A stretch of 64,000 nt of DNA from Onchidella celtica. Its lineage: Eukaryota > Mollusca > Gastropoda > Systellommatophora > Onchidiidae. How positions within the stretch are numbered: position 1 is the stretch's first letter; every line of letters begins with the position of its first letter. The stretch spans positions 54,922,311-54,986,310 of the forward strand of contig OZ007571.1 in the NCBI GenBank assembly GCA_963931925.1, given 5' to 3'. Made by a program: the position numbers and the translations under genes. Below the pieces are notes generated by a model. It was given only the letters and a program-made list of their open reading frames with translations, was not told where the DNA came from and searched no databases. Below are positions 31,601-42,000 of this stretch, piece after piece.

Positions 31601-33014
31601 CAAAGCATTTAAATTCATCACAAACGGCTGCCTTCACTTGATCCGGTGATAGCCCTTCTCCTTCTTGATGTAGCCCTGAGGAAAAGATAACAGTAGTAAA
31701 AGTGGTCGCTAAGGTACAAAGAGCACTTATATTCTATTCTCTGTCCTTGTCGTGTTTCTGCTTGGTGTCCCAAATGTCTGGGCTTTCACTTTTTACACAA
31801 AATTCCCAGCACTTTGATAATTTTGTCTCTCTTGAAAAATAAATTTTCGTACATGTGTAACAATATCTGGATACATAGACGTGAAATTATGTCATAAGCA
31901 TTAAAATTTTGTGAACTGAAAGTTCTCACAAGCAGTGCTAGTTTTTTTTTTTTTTTGACTAGGTGACCTGGTTTGTCAAACGTGCTGGAGACAGGCTAGG
32001 TTCAGCGAGGGTCTGACCAGGAATGGTACGTTAAGAGGAGCTTTGTTTATTAAATTCAAAGCAAAGCAACCTTCTAAAATTATTTGGGTGGAAGTGCTAG
32101 GACCAAAGAACAATTTGAACCATGTGCCTGAGTCAGCCTTATTGTACTCTGAAACTTGTTCGAACAATTGAATCGTTGGAACCACACAATGTATAACTTG
32201 AAAATGGTGGACCGTGATTTCTTTCTGTGGCCAAACTGACCCGACAGTCGTTTTGTATTGCAACATCCAGGTCAAGATGAAACTGTTTTAGGGGCAGGGG
32301 CTGATGACAATATCGGCTCATTTTTAATTTTTGTAAATAATCTGTCAGTTTTTCAATCAATTGCAGTTCCATGAAGACTGAAAACTTTCTCGAAAACGAA
32401 GCAGTGATTTTTCAAATAAATCGAACCAGCCTGCATGTAATTGTAATCATTCTATTTGCTAAAAACCTGACATAAGCAGATTGGAGACATGTTGCATAAT
32501 TTCAAAGTAGTCCGAAACATTAAAAAAAAATTCAACAGAAAAATGTGGATTCACATAGTCCATCTGTATACAAACAGACGAAATAAAGATAAGAAACTGT
32601 ACAAAGAGTTCAGTACTTAATCCTTATCTCTCAGGCTTTTGATCTGTTTGAAATGTATAACTGATGCATCAGATCCATTTTATTAATTCTTTTCACAAGG
32701 CGACAAGCTCTTTTTTTGCTTTTGTACAAAGTACTTTTCTTTTTCTACTCACACTCTTTCATATACGTTATTTTCATAACAAAAGTAAGCACATTCGTAC
32801 AGCAAGAGCTGGCATGGTCGATAGGTGATAGATTTAAAACTGAGCATAGGTTATTACCAGGAAAAAATGTTATTGTTCTTGAACACCACCGGCAATTTAA
32901 AAAACAACAGGACCTGCACTATTAAACCGGACATTAATGTCTTTGCTTACCTGCCAGAATAGTGACGAAAAGTGCTGTTAGTGTTATTGTCCATATTGCA
33001 GGCCTACCCATCAT
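20628..33014 (-). CDS. Five-exon gene for a cysteine-rich single-pass membrane protein (306 aa predicted)
   Basis: Exons on the minus strand: 33014-32951, 31675-31412, 25950-25711, 24339-24175 and 20815-20628 (64+264+240+165+188 = 921 nt, 307 codons with stop). Every intron is GT-AG and phase 1, and the joined frame is open throughout. Predicted layout: signal peptide 1-21, cysteine-rich module 1 (about 38-95), module 2 (about 124-184), transmembrane helix about 199-221, cytoplasmic tail to 306. The architecture suggests a type I cell-surface receptor or adhesion protein; I do not recognise the family. Symmetric phase-1 module exons are typical of extracellular domains spread by exon shuffling. 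Extra phase-1 exons could be missing from this model. Transposons sit only in introns. Confidence 0.75.
21044..22343. mobile_element. Non-autonomous pogo/Tigger-like DNA element
   Basis: Termini CAGTGGAGCCC (from 21046) and GGGCTCCACTG (to 22341) are perfect inverted repeats, flanked on both sides by TA, the target of Tc1/mariner-pogo elements. Next to each end lies a 'cgatttac-aaagttcggttta' segment. Both copies are in the same orientation, so the subterminal regions are partly direct repeats. 1296 bp between the TAs. No transposase ORF is present; short ORFs at 21851-22154 show no DDE motifs. It sits in intron 4 of the membrane-protein gene. Confidence 0.8.
22741..23041 (+). mobile_element. 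SINE copy, both ends truncated
   Basis: Matches 5316-5780 in inverse orientation. The B box ggttctaaacc is present near 22764, but the A box and the tRNA 5' end are missing. The body has a single copy of the ~66-bp block that is doubled at 5571-5702. It ends at a C-run and 'ccgccagaa'. Confidence 0.85.
23042..23340 (+). repeat. SINE/LINE-type tail with (att)n end
   Basis: 'tgtaaagcgcatagagca' and 'gcgctatataaatgctaaac' followed by (att)n at 23318-23335. The form is common at the 3' ends of animal SINEs and their partner LINEs. The head is not recognisable as tRNA. Confidence 0.5.
24175..24339 (-). CDS. Exon 4: transmembrane segment
   Basis: 165 bp between acceptor ttaactcaacag and donor CATG|GTAAGT. 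Translation: a Ser/Thr-rich stalk (TAASSDTT), about 23 hydrophobic residues (YSVVLVVLFIAFVTVVI within them), then the basic stop-transfer RCRYKPK. This orients the protein with its N-terminus outside. A YERV tetrapeptide (residues about 234-237) fits the YxxΦ sorting-signal pattern. Both junctions are phase 1, consistent with exons 3 and 5. Confidence 0.78.
25010..25420. repeat. Diverged duplicate of the exon 3 upstream region
   Basis: Blocks such as 'aggaggtcagctg', 'aaaatgcaaag' and 'tgattactttst' occur in the same order here and at 25930-26380. The duplication includes the intron 2 acceptor and the first ~30 bp of exon 3. Confidence 0.75.
25524..25655. repeat. (GA)n and (CA)n microsatellites
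   Basis: About 90 bp of ga repeats with gaca interruptions, followed by (ac)n at 25633-25655. Confidence 0.95.
25711..25950 (-). CDS. Exon 3: cysteine-rich module 2
   Basis: 240 bp between acceptor tttttaactgtag and donor GAAG|GTAGAT, phase 1-1. It encodes 79 codons with nine cysteines: SCNC, YSC, ECYGYDSYC, KPCFP, KRC, QCKYAC. It carries two N-glycosylation sequons (NST, NAT), fitting an extracellular location. The pattern [ME]CYGYxx[FY]CS, then CFP, DR, C and QCKYAC, is shared with exon 2, so the two exons are paralogous copies of one module. I cannot assign the fold. Confidence 0.78.
25930..26380. repeat. Duplicate partner of 25010-25420
   Basis: Second copy of the duplicated block, covering the exon 3 start and adjoining intron 2 sequence. 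Confidence 0.75.
26381..27822 (-). other. Intron 2, no further exon seen
   Basis: AT-rich. A 76-codon minus ORF at 27422-27652 shows no recognisable motif and no good flanking splice sites. Confidence 0.4.
27823..30969. mobile_element. 3.1-kb fold-back element with five-part mirrored structure
   Basis: Ends are inverted: GGTGTAGCAGGCCAGAATAT at the left, and the reverse complement of the right end is GGTGTAACAGGCCAAAATAT. Inside, block T (about 27960-28400) recurs inverted at 30480-30900 and again, in direct orientation, at 29216-29640. Block M (28443-29180) recurs inverted at 29690-30420. So the order is T, M, T', inverted M, inverted T. The arms are diverged but collinear over more than 1.2 kb. 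There is no ORF of note, and no convincing target duplication. It resembles Foldback-type or large MITE-like DNA elements and lies wholly inside intron 2. Confidence 0.8.
27868..27923. repeat. 56-bp near-perfect palindrome in the fold-back terminus
   Basis: taaactggcctagcccagaa on the left mirrors the right side (tattctgggctaggccagtt) around an actccggggc centre. The terminus is built of repeated ctagcccagaatatac / ccgggg modules in both orientations. Confidence 0.85.
30970..31411 (-). other. Intron 2, part next to exon 2
   Basis: No exon, repeat boundary or element recognised. Confidence 0.4.
31412..31675 (-). CDS. Exon 2: cysteine-rich module 1
   Basis: 264 bp between acceptor ttatcttttcctcag and donor TCAG|GTAGGT, phase 1-1. 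It encodes 87 codons. A hydrophilic lead (LHQEGEGLSPDQVKAA) is followed by eight cysteines in VC, FKC, GMCYGYTEFC, VSCFP, EWC and QCKYAC, then EEFGLDVTREHSS. It aligns with exon 3 at C-x(3-4)-[KS]C-x5-[ME]CYGY and at the QCKYAC end. It joins exon 1 directly in frame, placing the module at the mature N-terminus. Confidence 0.78.
31676..32950 (-). other. Intron 1
   Basis: GTAAGC donor next to exon 1 and a pyrimidine-rich acceptor at exon 2. Minus ORFs at 31976-32372 show no domain motifs and are considered incidental. Confidence 0.6.
32951..33014 (-). CDS. Exon 1: start codon and signal peptide
   Basis: ATG at 33014-33012, immediately followed by a second ATG. 21 codons plus one base precede donor GCAG|GTAAGC. 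The peptide has a basic residue near the start (MMGRPAIW), a hydrophobic core (ITLTALFVTILA) and a small-residue end, a standard secretory signal. The phase-1 end fits exon 2. Either ATG could be used. An acceptor-like ctctgttgacag about 45 bp upstream may mark a 5' UTR intron. Confidence 0.75.
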
Positions 33015-33257
33015 GTAGCCCGGAGTGTTGGAGTAATGAGAATTCTGTACAACTGTCAACAGAGATGAGAGAAAATGTTACCCGAACAGTAAGGTTTTCG
33101 TAGGTGACTGATCCCAGGCTGTGAATAAAGCGTTGAGTCGTATTCTCTCCACCTGACCCCCTCCCCCAGATCAGCTGATTATATTTAATTAACCATGGAG
33201 CAAAGGTTTCAAGCAAATGCCGTGCATCCCATAACCGCTGTTCCATAGGTCAGTTTG

Positions 33258-33640
33258 TTTTTATGTCTTTATTTTAGGAGGTTTGCTGCTCTTGGCATTA
33301 CACCTCACTTTTCTTGTTTTCATATTTCTTGTTAATGTTTTTGTGGAAGTTTTTACAAAAAAATTATTTATTTTGGCCTAGGCAGCGGCCTTGTTAGGCC
33401 TGCTCTTCTTGATTTCCAACCACCAAGGCATCTTTAACGTGCGCAACGTTCCTCGCGGCCCCTCCGAGTTGTTGGTCCCTATCCGAAAAGACTGGGTGCT
33501 CGATCCTATCTACCATAGGATCAGGGACAGGAATTTTCCTCCAAAATTCCAACATGCCTGCAGCAACTGCGAATCAAACCCGGTACCTTCGACATGAGAG
33601 GCGAGCACCTTTGCTCCAGGCCAATGTGTCCCCCTCCATA
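33258..33640 (-). mobile_element. SINE copy, older and diverged
   Basis: Same family as 5316-5780 (shared tctttattttaggaggtt..gctg, catctttaacgtgcgcaacg and atgagaggcgagcacct), with many substitutions. Diverged flanks 'tccataggtcagttt' (33242) and 'tccatagtttagtta' look like a decayed target duplication. Confidence 0.85.
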
Positions 33641-34104
33641 GTTTAGTTATTGGCACTGCTATTTTGTCATGTAATTCACACAACATGCGGAAGGGCAAAA
33701 CAAATCTGTCATCATAAACTAGACTAAAAATTAGTAAAAAGCATTTGCAACTGGACTATTTCGAACGCAAAATTAGTCAGTGAGGGAACATTCGTGCGCA
33801 ATACTTTGTTTTCCATTAAATTTCCATGTAATGTTGGGAATTTGATTACTTTAATTGAGAAAAATAAAAAATGAAACTAAGCTTATTCATATGGGGACAA
33901 AATCCCAGGGACTTCTCGCTTGAGATGTTTGTTCAGCCACAAGATTGTGGAGGCAAGGGAAGAGCAGACTGATGGATAACAGATACTACATTCTAATGGA
34001 CTGAGAACAAGCTGCTAAGCTGCACTGTGAAATTTGTGCGTTCTGCCCAGCCCAACCAGTTAATAACCTGCTACATTTAACCTGGAATTGTCTTCTAATA
34101 TACC
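33641..34104. other. No gene seen
   Basis: AT-rich sequence, nothing recognised. Confidence 0.4.
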
Positions 34105-34313
34105 TTAACTCTTTGTGTGCCAATCACCGATATATATCGGTTCTTCCGCTGGTCACGTTTATTTCGGAAGAAAGAAAGTCGGACTTTCTACTAATAGATA
34201 TTGCTGTAGTTAGGCCCAAGACACAACTACGTCTTGGGTTAGTTTTCATTCATCTACGGCACTATTTTGTTCCTATAGTGGGAAAAGTGGAAAAATTCGT
34301 GGCACACAGTTAA
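34105..34313. mobile_element. Small MITE with TTAA flanks (piggyBac-like)
   Basis: 201 bp between two TTAA tetranucleotides (34105-34108, 34310-34313). The ends tgtgtgcca / tggcacaca are inverted repeats. TTAA target duplication is characteristic of piggyBac-type elements. The terminal repeat is short, so the call is tentative. Confidence 0.5.
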
Positions 34314-37300
34314 ATCCCAGTCACCCGGGAGTAGGAATAAACCATACAAACATCTCAATGTCAATCATCTCTCAACAATATTAAATTGACTGATTATATA
34401 AATAAAGTTTTCAGTACACTTAGCTTCGAGACTCCCTTTTCATTCTGGTCATGATTTGATCCGCAGATAACGGGTGATAGTGAAGTGGATGAGGGCTCTG
34501 TGTCTAAACAATAATCATAAAAGAACATCAAAGTTATATTCTCTCTTTCTCTCTCTCTCTCTCTCGCTCTCTTCTAATGAAAACCAAACAATCCCCAATT
34601 AGATGCTCTGTGGCTAAGACATTAAGACTGTCACTGCATCACTTCCTGGTGAGGGCACAGAGTTCACAGGATCTCCATTATTCTTAATATGTCACATAGA
34701 AAGAAATACCCTAGAAATGTACACAAGGTTGAAACATCAATTTCATACTCACATCTGGCCGAAGTAACTTTTGAGAAATTCCTGAAAACTTCTTCACGGA
34801 ATCCTGCAACAATGACCATCAGCAACGTTTTTAAAATACATTGTAAATTACACTTCTGTCGAGTGTCTGGTACTACAAACTTTGATTCGATACAGTTTGT
34901 GATAAGAAAGCTGTCAATTATTGAACTGTCTATATAGGGTTTGAAGTTATATCCACATCTGTCAGGTCTCCCTTCACAGTGATGAATGAGGCCTTGGCAT
35001 TTTAAATTAGCCTAGGACAGAACACGTAATAATACCAGAGACTCTCTGATAATACTAATAATATTTGGGAAATCCCAATCCATTTCATAGTGGGAATTTC
35101 CTATTGTTCAGCACTTGGCAGTGATCTACTTGATAAGAGGCTGGTACTTTTTCGCCATATCAACCGACTGACTATAATTTTTAGAATCTTCGCAATGGAG
35201 ATCACAGTTTTTGTCACATCCCATTTTTGTCTTTTCTAAAGATAGGATTGTCTCTTCAGGAAACTTTCCTATTAAGTATTATGATCTAAAGCTTGGTTTT
35301 CTTGCTATGTGTGTGTTATCTATCTTTTTTTTTGGGGGGGGGGGGGGGTTAAACTTTGTAATAAGAATAAAAATGATGAAAATATAATATCACTTTTAGA
35401 CATTCATAATGAAGGCCCACTGCAGAAGAAATAAAAAATAAAAAAAATGAAATTGGGCCTGAATAAAATCATGTAATGGGGTCTCGTCATGCTTTGTTTC
35501 TGTGGTGGAAAAGATCAGCTCGCCACGGTCACGAAAAAGGGACTGTGGTGAATTTTCCCCCAAGGGGTGGCGAAATAGTACTGACTAGGGTCAAACATGA
35601 AAAAGCCGCCTCCTATCTTTGCATTCAGAATGACTGTCATGAACATTTTTGCATTCACTTGTGACTTGCCACTGGAACCAAGAAAACCTACGTAAACCCC
35701 ATTTCAACACCTTATATACTTCGTATGAGACAAAAACGGAGCATTGCGTTTTGGGGTGGTGAAAAAGTACCAATTCCCTCTAGTCTATAATATGCTCGAT
35801 TACGTACTTTTAATAAAGTCATTTAGGATTTTTTTTTTTTTTATATAAGCTGTGCACATTGTGGTAAAGGCACCAAAACTTTGGGTGTGAACGGAGAGAT
35901 TCAAAATATACAAAATGTGATTACAACCATTCTGTGAGATCTCAAATAACGAGACAGGAACCGTTGTAAGTTGGCAGAAATTTGTTTGTGGACATGCTTA
36001 AAGCAGGAACACCGCCAAACTTATCCAATGCACGACATTGAACACGTCGTGTAGCCTCAGCTAACTACTGGCGAGATGACTTTTTTTGGAGCGGAATGTA
36101 AGGATCCGTCCTTCCTATTTCAAATCATACAGTGTGAACGATCTTAGTTAAAGCAATCGCAGCCTCTATGTTTAAATAAAAAAATTTTGGACGGCAACAG
36201 GGTTTGGGAAAAGGCTAAAATGTACGAAAAAAAAACAAAGTAGGTCACAGAGTCCCGCAATAAAAAACAAGAAAAACAACAAACTATACAGTGAATTCCA
36301 AAAGAGTTGTTACGTCCTCAAATTTTCTTTTGGAATTTTTGTACGGTGTTTTATTGTTTGTTTCTAATGCTCGGCTTGGTGACCAACGTTTTTCTTTCTG
36401 ACCAAATTTTAGTGTGTATAACCTATTGTTCTGAAGCATCGAAATCTGGATCTCTGCTTAATTACGTATCGGCTTTGTCAAAATACAAAGTTACCTTTTC
36501 AGGATGACTACATTCTTTCATAGGCTAATGATATCTTTATCAATGCATAGCTTAATTTTTTTTTAAATATAATAGAACACCCACCCCACTTATCCCTCCA
36601 CTGGAACAGTTACGTCGTAGAGCAATAATTTAAAAGTTTCCACTTTCACTTCCACTTCCAGACCCTTAGAATTAGATGAGATTATAATTATATATAAAGA
36701 AATGGAATCGTTTTGAAATAAGGACATAAACAATAACATACACCCTGACCTAGCTAGCATTTTTGACGTCTTGACTTCAGTCTGTAGATTGTAGAGTACA
36801 GTATTATTAGGCTTCGTTCTGCATCCAACAGACTTTACTCTCACAACCTTTCAATCAAGAATAGCAGGATGAATACACTGTTATGTCATGTTACTTCATT
36901 AGCTTAAACTTTAAATTCCTACAGTTGGAATTATACAAAGGTTCTTTAGCACAAGCTGGCGCCGACAAACATGTCACTTAGCTCGATATTCACATAATTC
37001 AGTGACGAATGGGTATCGCTCTTGCTTGATGACGTGGTTCTGAAGTTGATAAATATCCGGTGTAATTTTGGTTTTGTACGCTTTTTGTACATGTTCATGA
37101 AGGTAAAAATTTAATGCTTGCTCATGTCAAGTCATGGATATTTCTATACACCTCAAGAAAATACTGAAGAGTTCCCTTCATATCAACTAGACCGACTAAT
37201 ATTGTGCCATTCCTATTATTTTTCAACATTGCATCGCAATTATAAGAGATGATTTATTGTCAGAAGACGCTACACAAACAAGTAGCATAAATCATCCGGT

Positions 37301-37999
37301 TATGTTTTATGGAAGCGCCAAGAACACCACGAAACCATGGAAAACTGTCAGTCGGTACCTTTGGATGTATTTGGAGAATTCAGAGAATCATTTTTAGAAA
37401 TAGCAAAACAGGGAATCACTAAATAAATATCTCTACTACACTAGCTAGTACTATGGCATAATCTTGAGAGAATAAAATCACAGACTACAAACATCAGTGA
37501 AGTACCATAATGGAATGGCCTTCAGCTCCTGGGGGACAAGCTTGACTCAAAGCAATGCTGGAGTTCTAGCATACCTTCAAAATACAAAAGCGTACTGCAG
37601 GTTTTTTTTTTCTCTCAGCTTTCCACTGCTGCATGCCATAGTTGGGGTGCGGACCTGGTTAAATAAAAGTTTTGTTTACACACAAAAATCAAGCGCACCC
37701 TCTTTTCCTTAAGGCTGCATGCTAAAGTGTGATAACACATCCAATCTGCTTTGAGTAGGATGTCTGCAGGTAAAAAAAAATCCAAGAAACACAAATCATT
37801 ACGTGCTGGAATGCCAATAGTTAAGGCGTTGTTCAGATGCTGTCTCCAAGAGGCAGCACATTTTATTGATTATCCAAGCGATCTCATTATCATTATGCCA
37901 TATCCTGAAGAAGAAAAGGGGATAAGTTTCGGTTCCTCGGATGGATACCGTTTATGACAGAATTCTAGATACATGTACGTATCAACCTTACGAAGCGTG
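34314..37999. other. Long AT-rich stretch without assigned gene
   Basis: A (ct)n run lies at 34541-34573, a G-run at 35334-35348 and assorted A/T homopolymers. ORFs of 60-84 codons occur on both strands with no motif recognised. No splice-framed exons found. Confidence 0.35.
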
Positions 38000-38410
38000 A
38001 GGTACTTGGGGCTGGGATCCAAAGATGAGTCATTCCCACTTCCAAGATGCCGAGGGACTGGAAAGACATTCTGAAAAACCGTGACGAAAGACCCGAGCTT
38101 TTCACTATTTCAGATATCTGGCTCTAGAAATGACAAGGGCTTACATTATAAATTCTGATCAATGTAACAGACTGGGAAATTTCAAACCATTTTGTGAGTC
38201 CTACCATTCCTCTGTGCGGCCAGGTAGAAGCTGACACAAAGATGTTGCTTCATGCCTTAAATGAACTTATGAAGGTCATAAGAAAAACACCAGGACTGTT
38301 GACATAGATGTTCTCATTCTGTCTGTTGCTCACCCTCAACAAATCCAAGCAATGTTTTGGGTTGCTTTTGCAACAGGAATATTTTCAAGTACGTTTCAGT
38401 AGGCATGTGG
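38000..38410 (+). pseudogene. Broken repetitive gene, 'EADT...FGTG' part
   Basis: Across several frames the plus strand reads MPRDWKDILKNRDERPELF, then VEADTKMLLHALNE, VLILSVAHPQQIQAMF, WVAFATG and IFKYVSV. This is the order in a widespread invertebrate/fish family of uncharacterised proteins with HEEADTRM, TDVVVL, LW.AFGTG and later HAFTGCDTVSSF. The matching later part lies about 2 kb downstream (40388-40545). Stops and frameshifts show it is dead. The function of the family is unknown to me; the acidic motifs suggest a nuclease-like fold (inference). Confidence 0.5.
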
Positions 38411-38599
38411 CAGTTCAGTAAAAAAAATTCAAATTTCATCAAAGACCATGAAACTATGCTCAAAACAACAGTCTTGATGCTCAGATTACAAATCTTTCTG
38501 AATTTTTCAAATATCTCCATTTGTTGCAAAGTTATGATTATATTTATATATTTATTTTTGGCTTAATTTTAGCACTAGCGGCTGTGACAGGATTTTCAT
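38411..38599. other. No distinct feature
   Basis: AT-rich spacer between the pseudogene fragment and the repeat block. Confidence 0.3.
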
Positions 38600-39150
38600 A
38601 AAATTACATGTGTCAGTCCATAACTTCGCAACCAATAAAGATCATTTCTATTATCATACAGCGTTACGTTTGTTAACATCTCCACATGAATTTAAAAGAC
38701 ACAAACAGTTATTAATATATATCTTCATAGGGCAATTTTTAATAATTAATTTCCAACATCAAGTAGAATCAGATTCTCATAAAATTTCACGCTTCACCCC
38801 ATACCTTCTCAACCAATAAAAGTAAATGCAATTATTTTTTGTTTTGTTTTGTTTGCTACCATCTGCACATGAATTTAAATGACAAAGACTATTCAACATT
38901 TTAGTGGAACAATTTTCATATGTAATTTCTAAAGGAAATATTATGACTGAAAAATTCCACGAATGAATTCTCGTGACATTTTACGTTTTAAATGTGCATA
39001 ACTTTGCAAGCCATTAAGATATTTTCAATTGTTATACAGAATTTTGCTTGTTAATGTTTGTACAGAATTTTAAAAGTAAAAGGCAAAGCATATTAAGACG
39101 AAGAAAAACTTCCTTCAATGGAAAATGTTTAAAATGTAAATTACAAAATT
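38600..39150. repeat. Three degenerate ~190-bp tandem units
   Basis: Each unit runs through 'cata-cttygcaa-ccaata', a T-rich stretch, 'tttgttaacatct-cacatgaattt' and 'gacaaa...ttcat'. Units start near 38610, 38800 and 38995. Confidence 0.65.
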
Positions 39151-40387
39151 AAACAAAGAATTCCATGACGCAAACATTGTTCATGTTACCCAGGTACGCA
39201 ATGTAGATCTGTGGGTTTTTTTATCAGCCAAAAAACAAACTATAAAAGAATAAAAAGACTCATAGCATCACTAGCATTCACTGAATCAAAAAGCCACTCT
39301 CCACAGATAGGCTACAAAACCTACGAAAAAGTTATGCATTCAGGAATAACATCAGCGAAAAACATGTCCACACCAACAGTATAATCGACGGAATTAAATT
39401 CTGATTCAGCCATTGGGAGATGACTGCCCAATAGCCAAGCTCCAACTTGTGCTCATTCACGTCATTATACTTGTCATAATGTAAAAAAAAAAATCAGATG
39501 AAAAGAACAAAGTCCGAAGTGACAGGCCCACTAATAATAGAAAACACACAACAAGGTAGCTATGCTCATCAAAGCATGAGTGATAAAATACTAGAGCTAA
39601 GTCTGATTATTTAAGTATCATAGATTCAATGAGAGGAGTCTTCTATTTAATTTCTAGTACCACAGACGAGTTGATTTAGACAATAAAAGATCTGGAGCTT
39701 GTGAAATGTTCCCCCTATTATTATTAATGTGTGTTATTGGTGTCAACCATCTTAATTCTTATAAACAAATAGAAAAAAAACAAAATAAAACAAAACAAGA
39801 AAAACGTACCTAAACATAATTATTTTCAATTATTCTGTCAAATTATTATGAATGGCACTGACGCGATATAAACAAGATGCCGAAGTTAGGAAGCGCCGAT
39901 TGAAACAGTGAGAGCAAGGGGATGAAGGTGGGGGCGAAATATTAGTCTGTGGGGCGAACGTCGAACGGCGTTGAATGTAAATGCATTTTCGGGGAAAGCC
40001 CAGCCCAGCGGCTTGCTGCATAGTTCAATGAACTGAATTTTTACCACATTCGGGAGAAAAGGTCTTTAAAAAGATTAGGCTGAATTTCAAAAACTTAAGA
40101 CAATTAGATTTTTTGCACTCACAGATTCAAATTTACCTCATTTTTGAATCAAAATATCTCTGGAACTATCGAATCGACACAAACTTGGAAAACCCCATTT
40201 TAAAGAGCATTCATTCCCCTTTAAAAAGATGTATCGGAAGGGCCGACAAGACGATATTAACGAAACAAAAAGGGCGGTTTTCGAGACTATGGGAATGCGC
40301 GACAGACAAGGCCGACAGTTGGCTACGGGCGAAAAAGGCTGCCGCGCGCGAGCCTAGCGGAGCGTCACTGAACTGGCACACCACCGC
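39151..40387. other. No gene assigned
   Basis: Possibly sequence inserted between the two halves of the broken gene. No terminal repeats recognised. Confidence 0.35.
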
Positions 40388-40545
40388 CAAACAGTTTTGT
40401 CTGAGTAGACACTGTCTTTATTGTTCTTTCACTGGCTGTGACAACATCTCCTCTTTTTTTTGCAGAGGCAAGAAAATAGCCTGGGCAACTTGGAACTCAT
40501 ATCCTAATTTAATACACGAATTCAAAATCGGACACATTACTTTCT
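40388..40545 (+). pseudogene. Broken repetitive gene, 'FTGCD...GKK.AW..W' part
   Basis: Within an ORF (40113-40604) the segment reads SFTGCDNISSFFCRGKKIAW, then ATWNSYPNLIHEF. It closely follows the HAFTGCDTVSSF.GRGKKTAW..W..FPEVT motif of the family seen at 38000-38410. The rest of the ORF does not resemble it. Probably one old gene copy split by later insertions. Confidence 0.5.
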
Positions 40546-41304
40546 GGTGGAACAAAAAAAAAATCGTACCACAGGTAGAAAGATTCTCAGTGCACATGAG
40601 TTAGTAATCACTATAGAATATAGAAAAACACTTTTCGCTAGAAAAGGCACAGTATCGAGAAAATACCACTAGCTAGCAATTAGCATGCGCTCTCATCGAA
40701 CAAGTCAAACGTTACCTTTTCAAGCTTGGCATATTTGTTTGTAGATCGGCCTTTTTCAGTGGAAATCCAAAAAGGAAGGCCGACCGAAAGGGGGTGGCTC
40801 AGTGTCAAACTTCACTTATTTTAAAAGTCAGCGTATCGTTTTATTTTATGGCATTAGATTTTACACTTCACGATATTCGATATTGATGAAACATTTCTAG
40901 ACCTCCAGGAGGTAATTTTAGCGCGTGTCAAAAGTGGTCATTCTGGTCATCTATGTGGCCTGTGGTCAGTCTGGCCACAAACGATGGATATGTGAGCAAA
41001 TACTTCTCATTTTCAATTTCAGTTCTCAATATCGAATATGAAAAAATATTTTTTAATATCAATGATTCACAGCCCTGGTGTCGTCATTACCACTGGTCAT
41101 TTGAGGGTCACCATGGAATAGTCAAATGGTCATTACAAAAGGACTGCGGAGCATCACACTCACAGTTATGCGCGGGATGGTTTATTTTACAAAGCCGAAT
41201 AGAACTGAGTTTTGTTCACTGTAGTGTTAGTTCAGCCATCACCCTAGACTTCGACAGATGTCGCTTATTCTGTAGTATAATTATAAGTTAATTCACTGAA
41301 CTAG
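40546..41304. other. No gene seen
   Basis: No motif-bearing ORF or repeat boundary recognised. Confidence 0.35.
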
Positions 41305-41868
41305 AAATTCAGCAAGCACATCGAAACACAAGTAAACAAAGCAAACAGAATACTTGGACTCATCAGACGATCGTTCCAGTTCTTGGATGGTGAAAGTACA
41401 AGAATCATGTTCACGTCACTTGTAAGACCTCATCTAGAGTTAGCCAACGTTGTGTGGTCACCTAGGTACCAGAAAGATAAAAAATTAATAGAAGGAGTTC
41501 TGAGGAGAGCCACCAAGCTGGTGCCAGGTATGACAGCACTGCCCTATGAAGAAAGACTTCAAAAGCTAAGCATACCAAGTATGCAATATAGAAGAGGCCG
41601 AGGAGATATGATTGAGGTGTACAAGTTCACACACGACATGTATGATACTGAATCACCACTAACACCAGAAGAAGACACCAGAACAAGAGGACACACCTAT
41701 AAACTCAAAAAGAACAGAGTCAACACGGGCATCCGACAGGGCTTCTTTCCAATTAGGACCACGGACATATGGAACAATCTGCCAGCTGACACTGTGAATG
41801 CACCAACACTTAACAGCTTTAAGAACAGACTAGATACCCACTGGAAGAATAGAATGTACCAAGTTTGA
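41305..41868 (+). pseudogene. LINE reverse transcriptase C-terminal fragment
   Basis: About 187 codons open to the stop at 41866-41868. Motifs: FSKHIETQVNKANRILGLIR, FTSLVRPHLELANVVWSP, RRATKLVPGM, LPYEERLQKLSIPSMQYRR, RGDMIEVYKFTH and RTTDIWNNLP. This is the thumb/C-terminal region of a Jockey/CR1-type RT. The 5' truncation removed the palm, so it cannot be active, although the remaining frame is undamaged. Confidence 0.85.
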
Positions 41869-41995
41869 ACTTAGTCAGGGGAGATCACAATGTATAGAAT
41901 AGAATAGTAACGATCAAAAGATCGGACAAAAGGCCAAAAGGCCTAAAAAGCCCGAAATATATCATATCATATCATATCTTATCTTATTATTAAAA
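41305..41995 (+). mobile_element. 5'-truncated LINE with (atcat)n tail
   Basis: Starts abruptly inside an RT reading frame and ends in tatcatatcatatc/ttatc repeats. The 3' UTR has 'aaaggccaaaaggcctaaaa'. No clear target duplication. Confidence 0.8.
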
Positions 41996-42000
41996 AAAAT

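Noticed and set aside
40113..40604. Full 163-codon ORF as a gene
   Set aside because: Only the last third resembles a known family; the rest is ordinary intergenic-looking sequence, so only the fragment is annotated.
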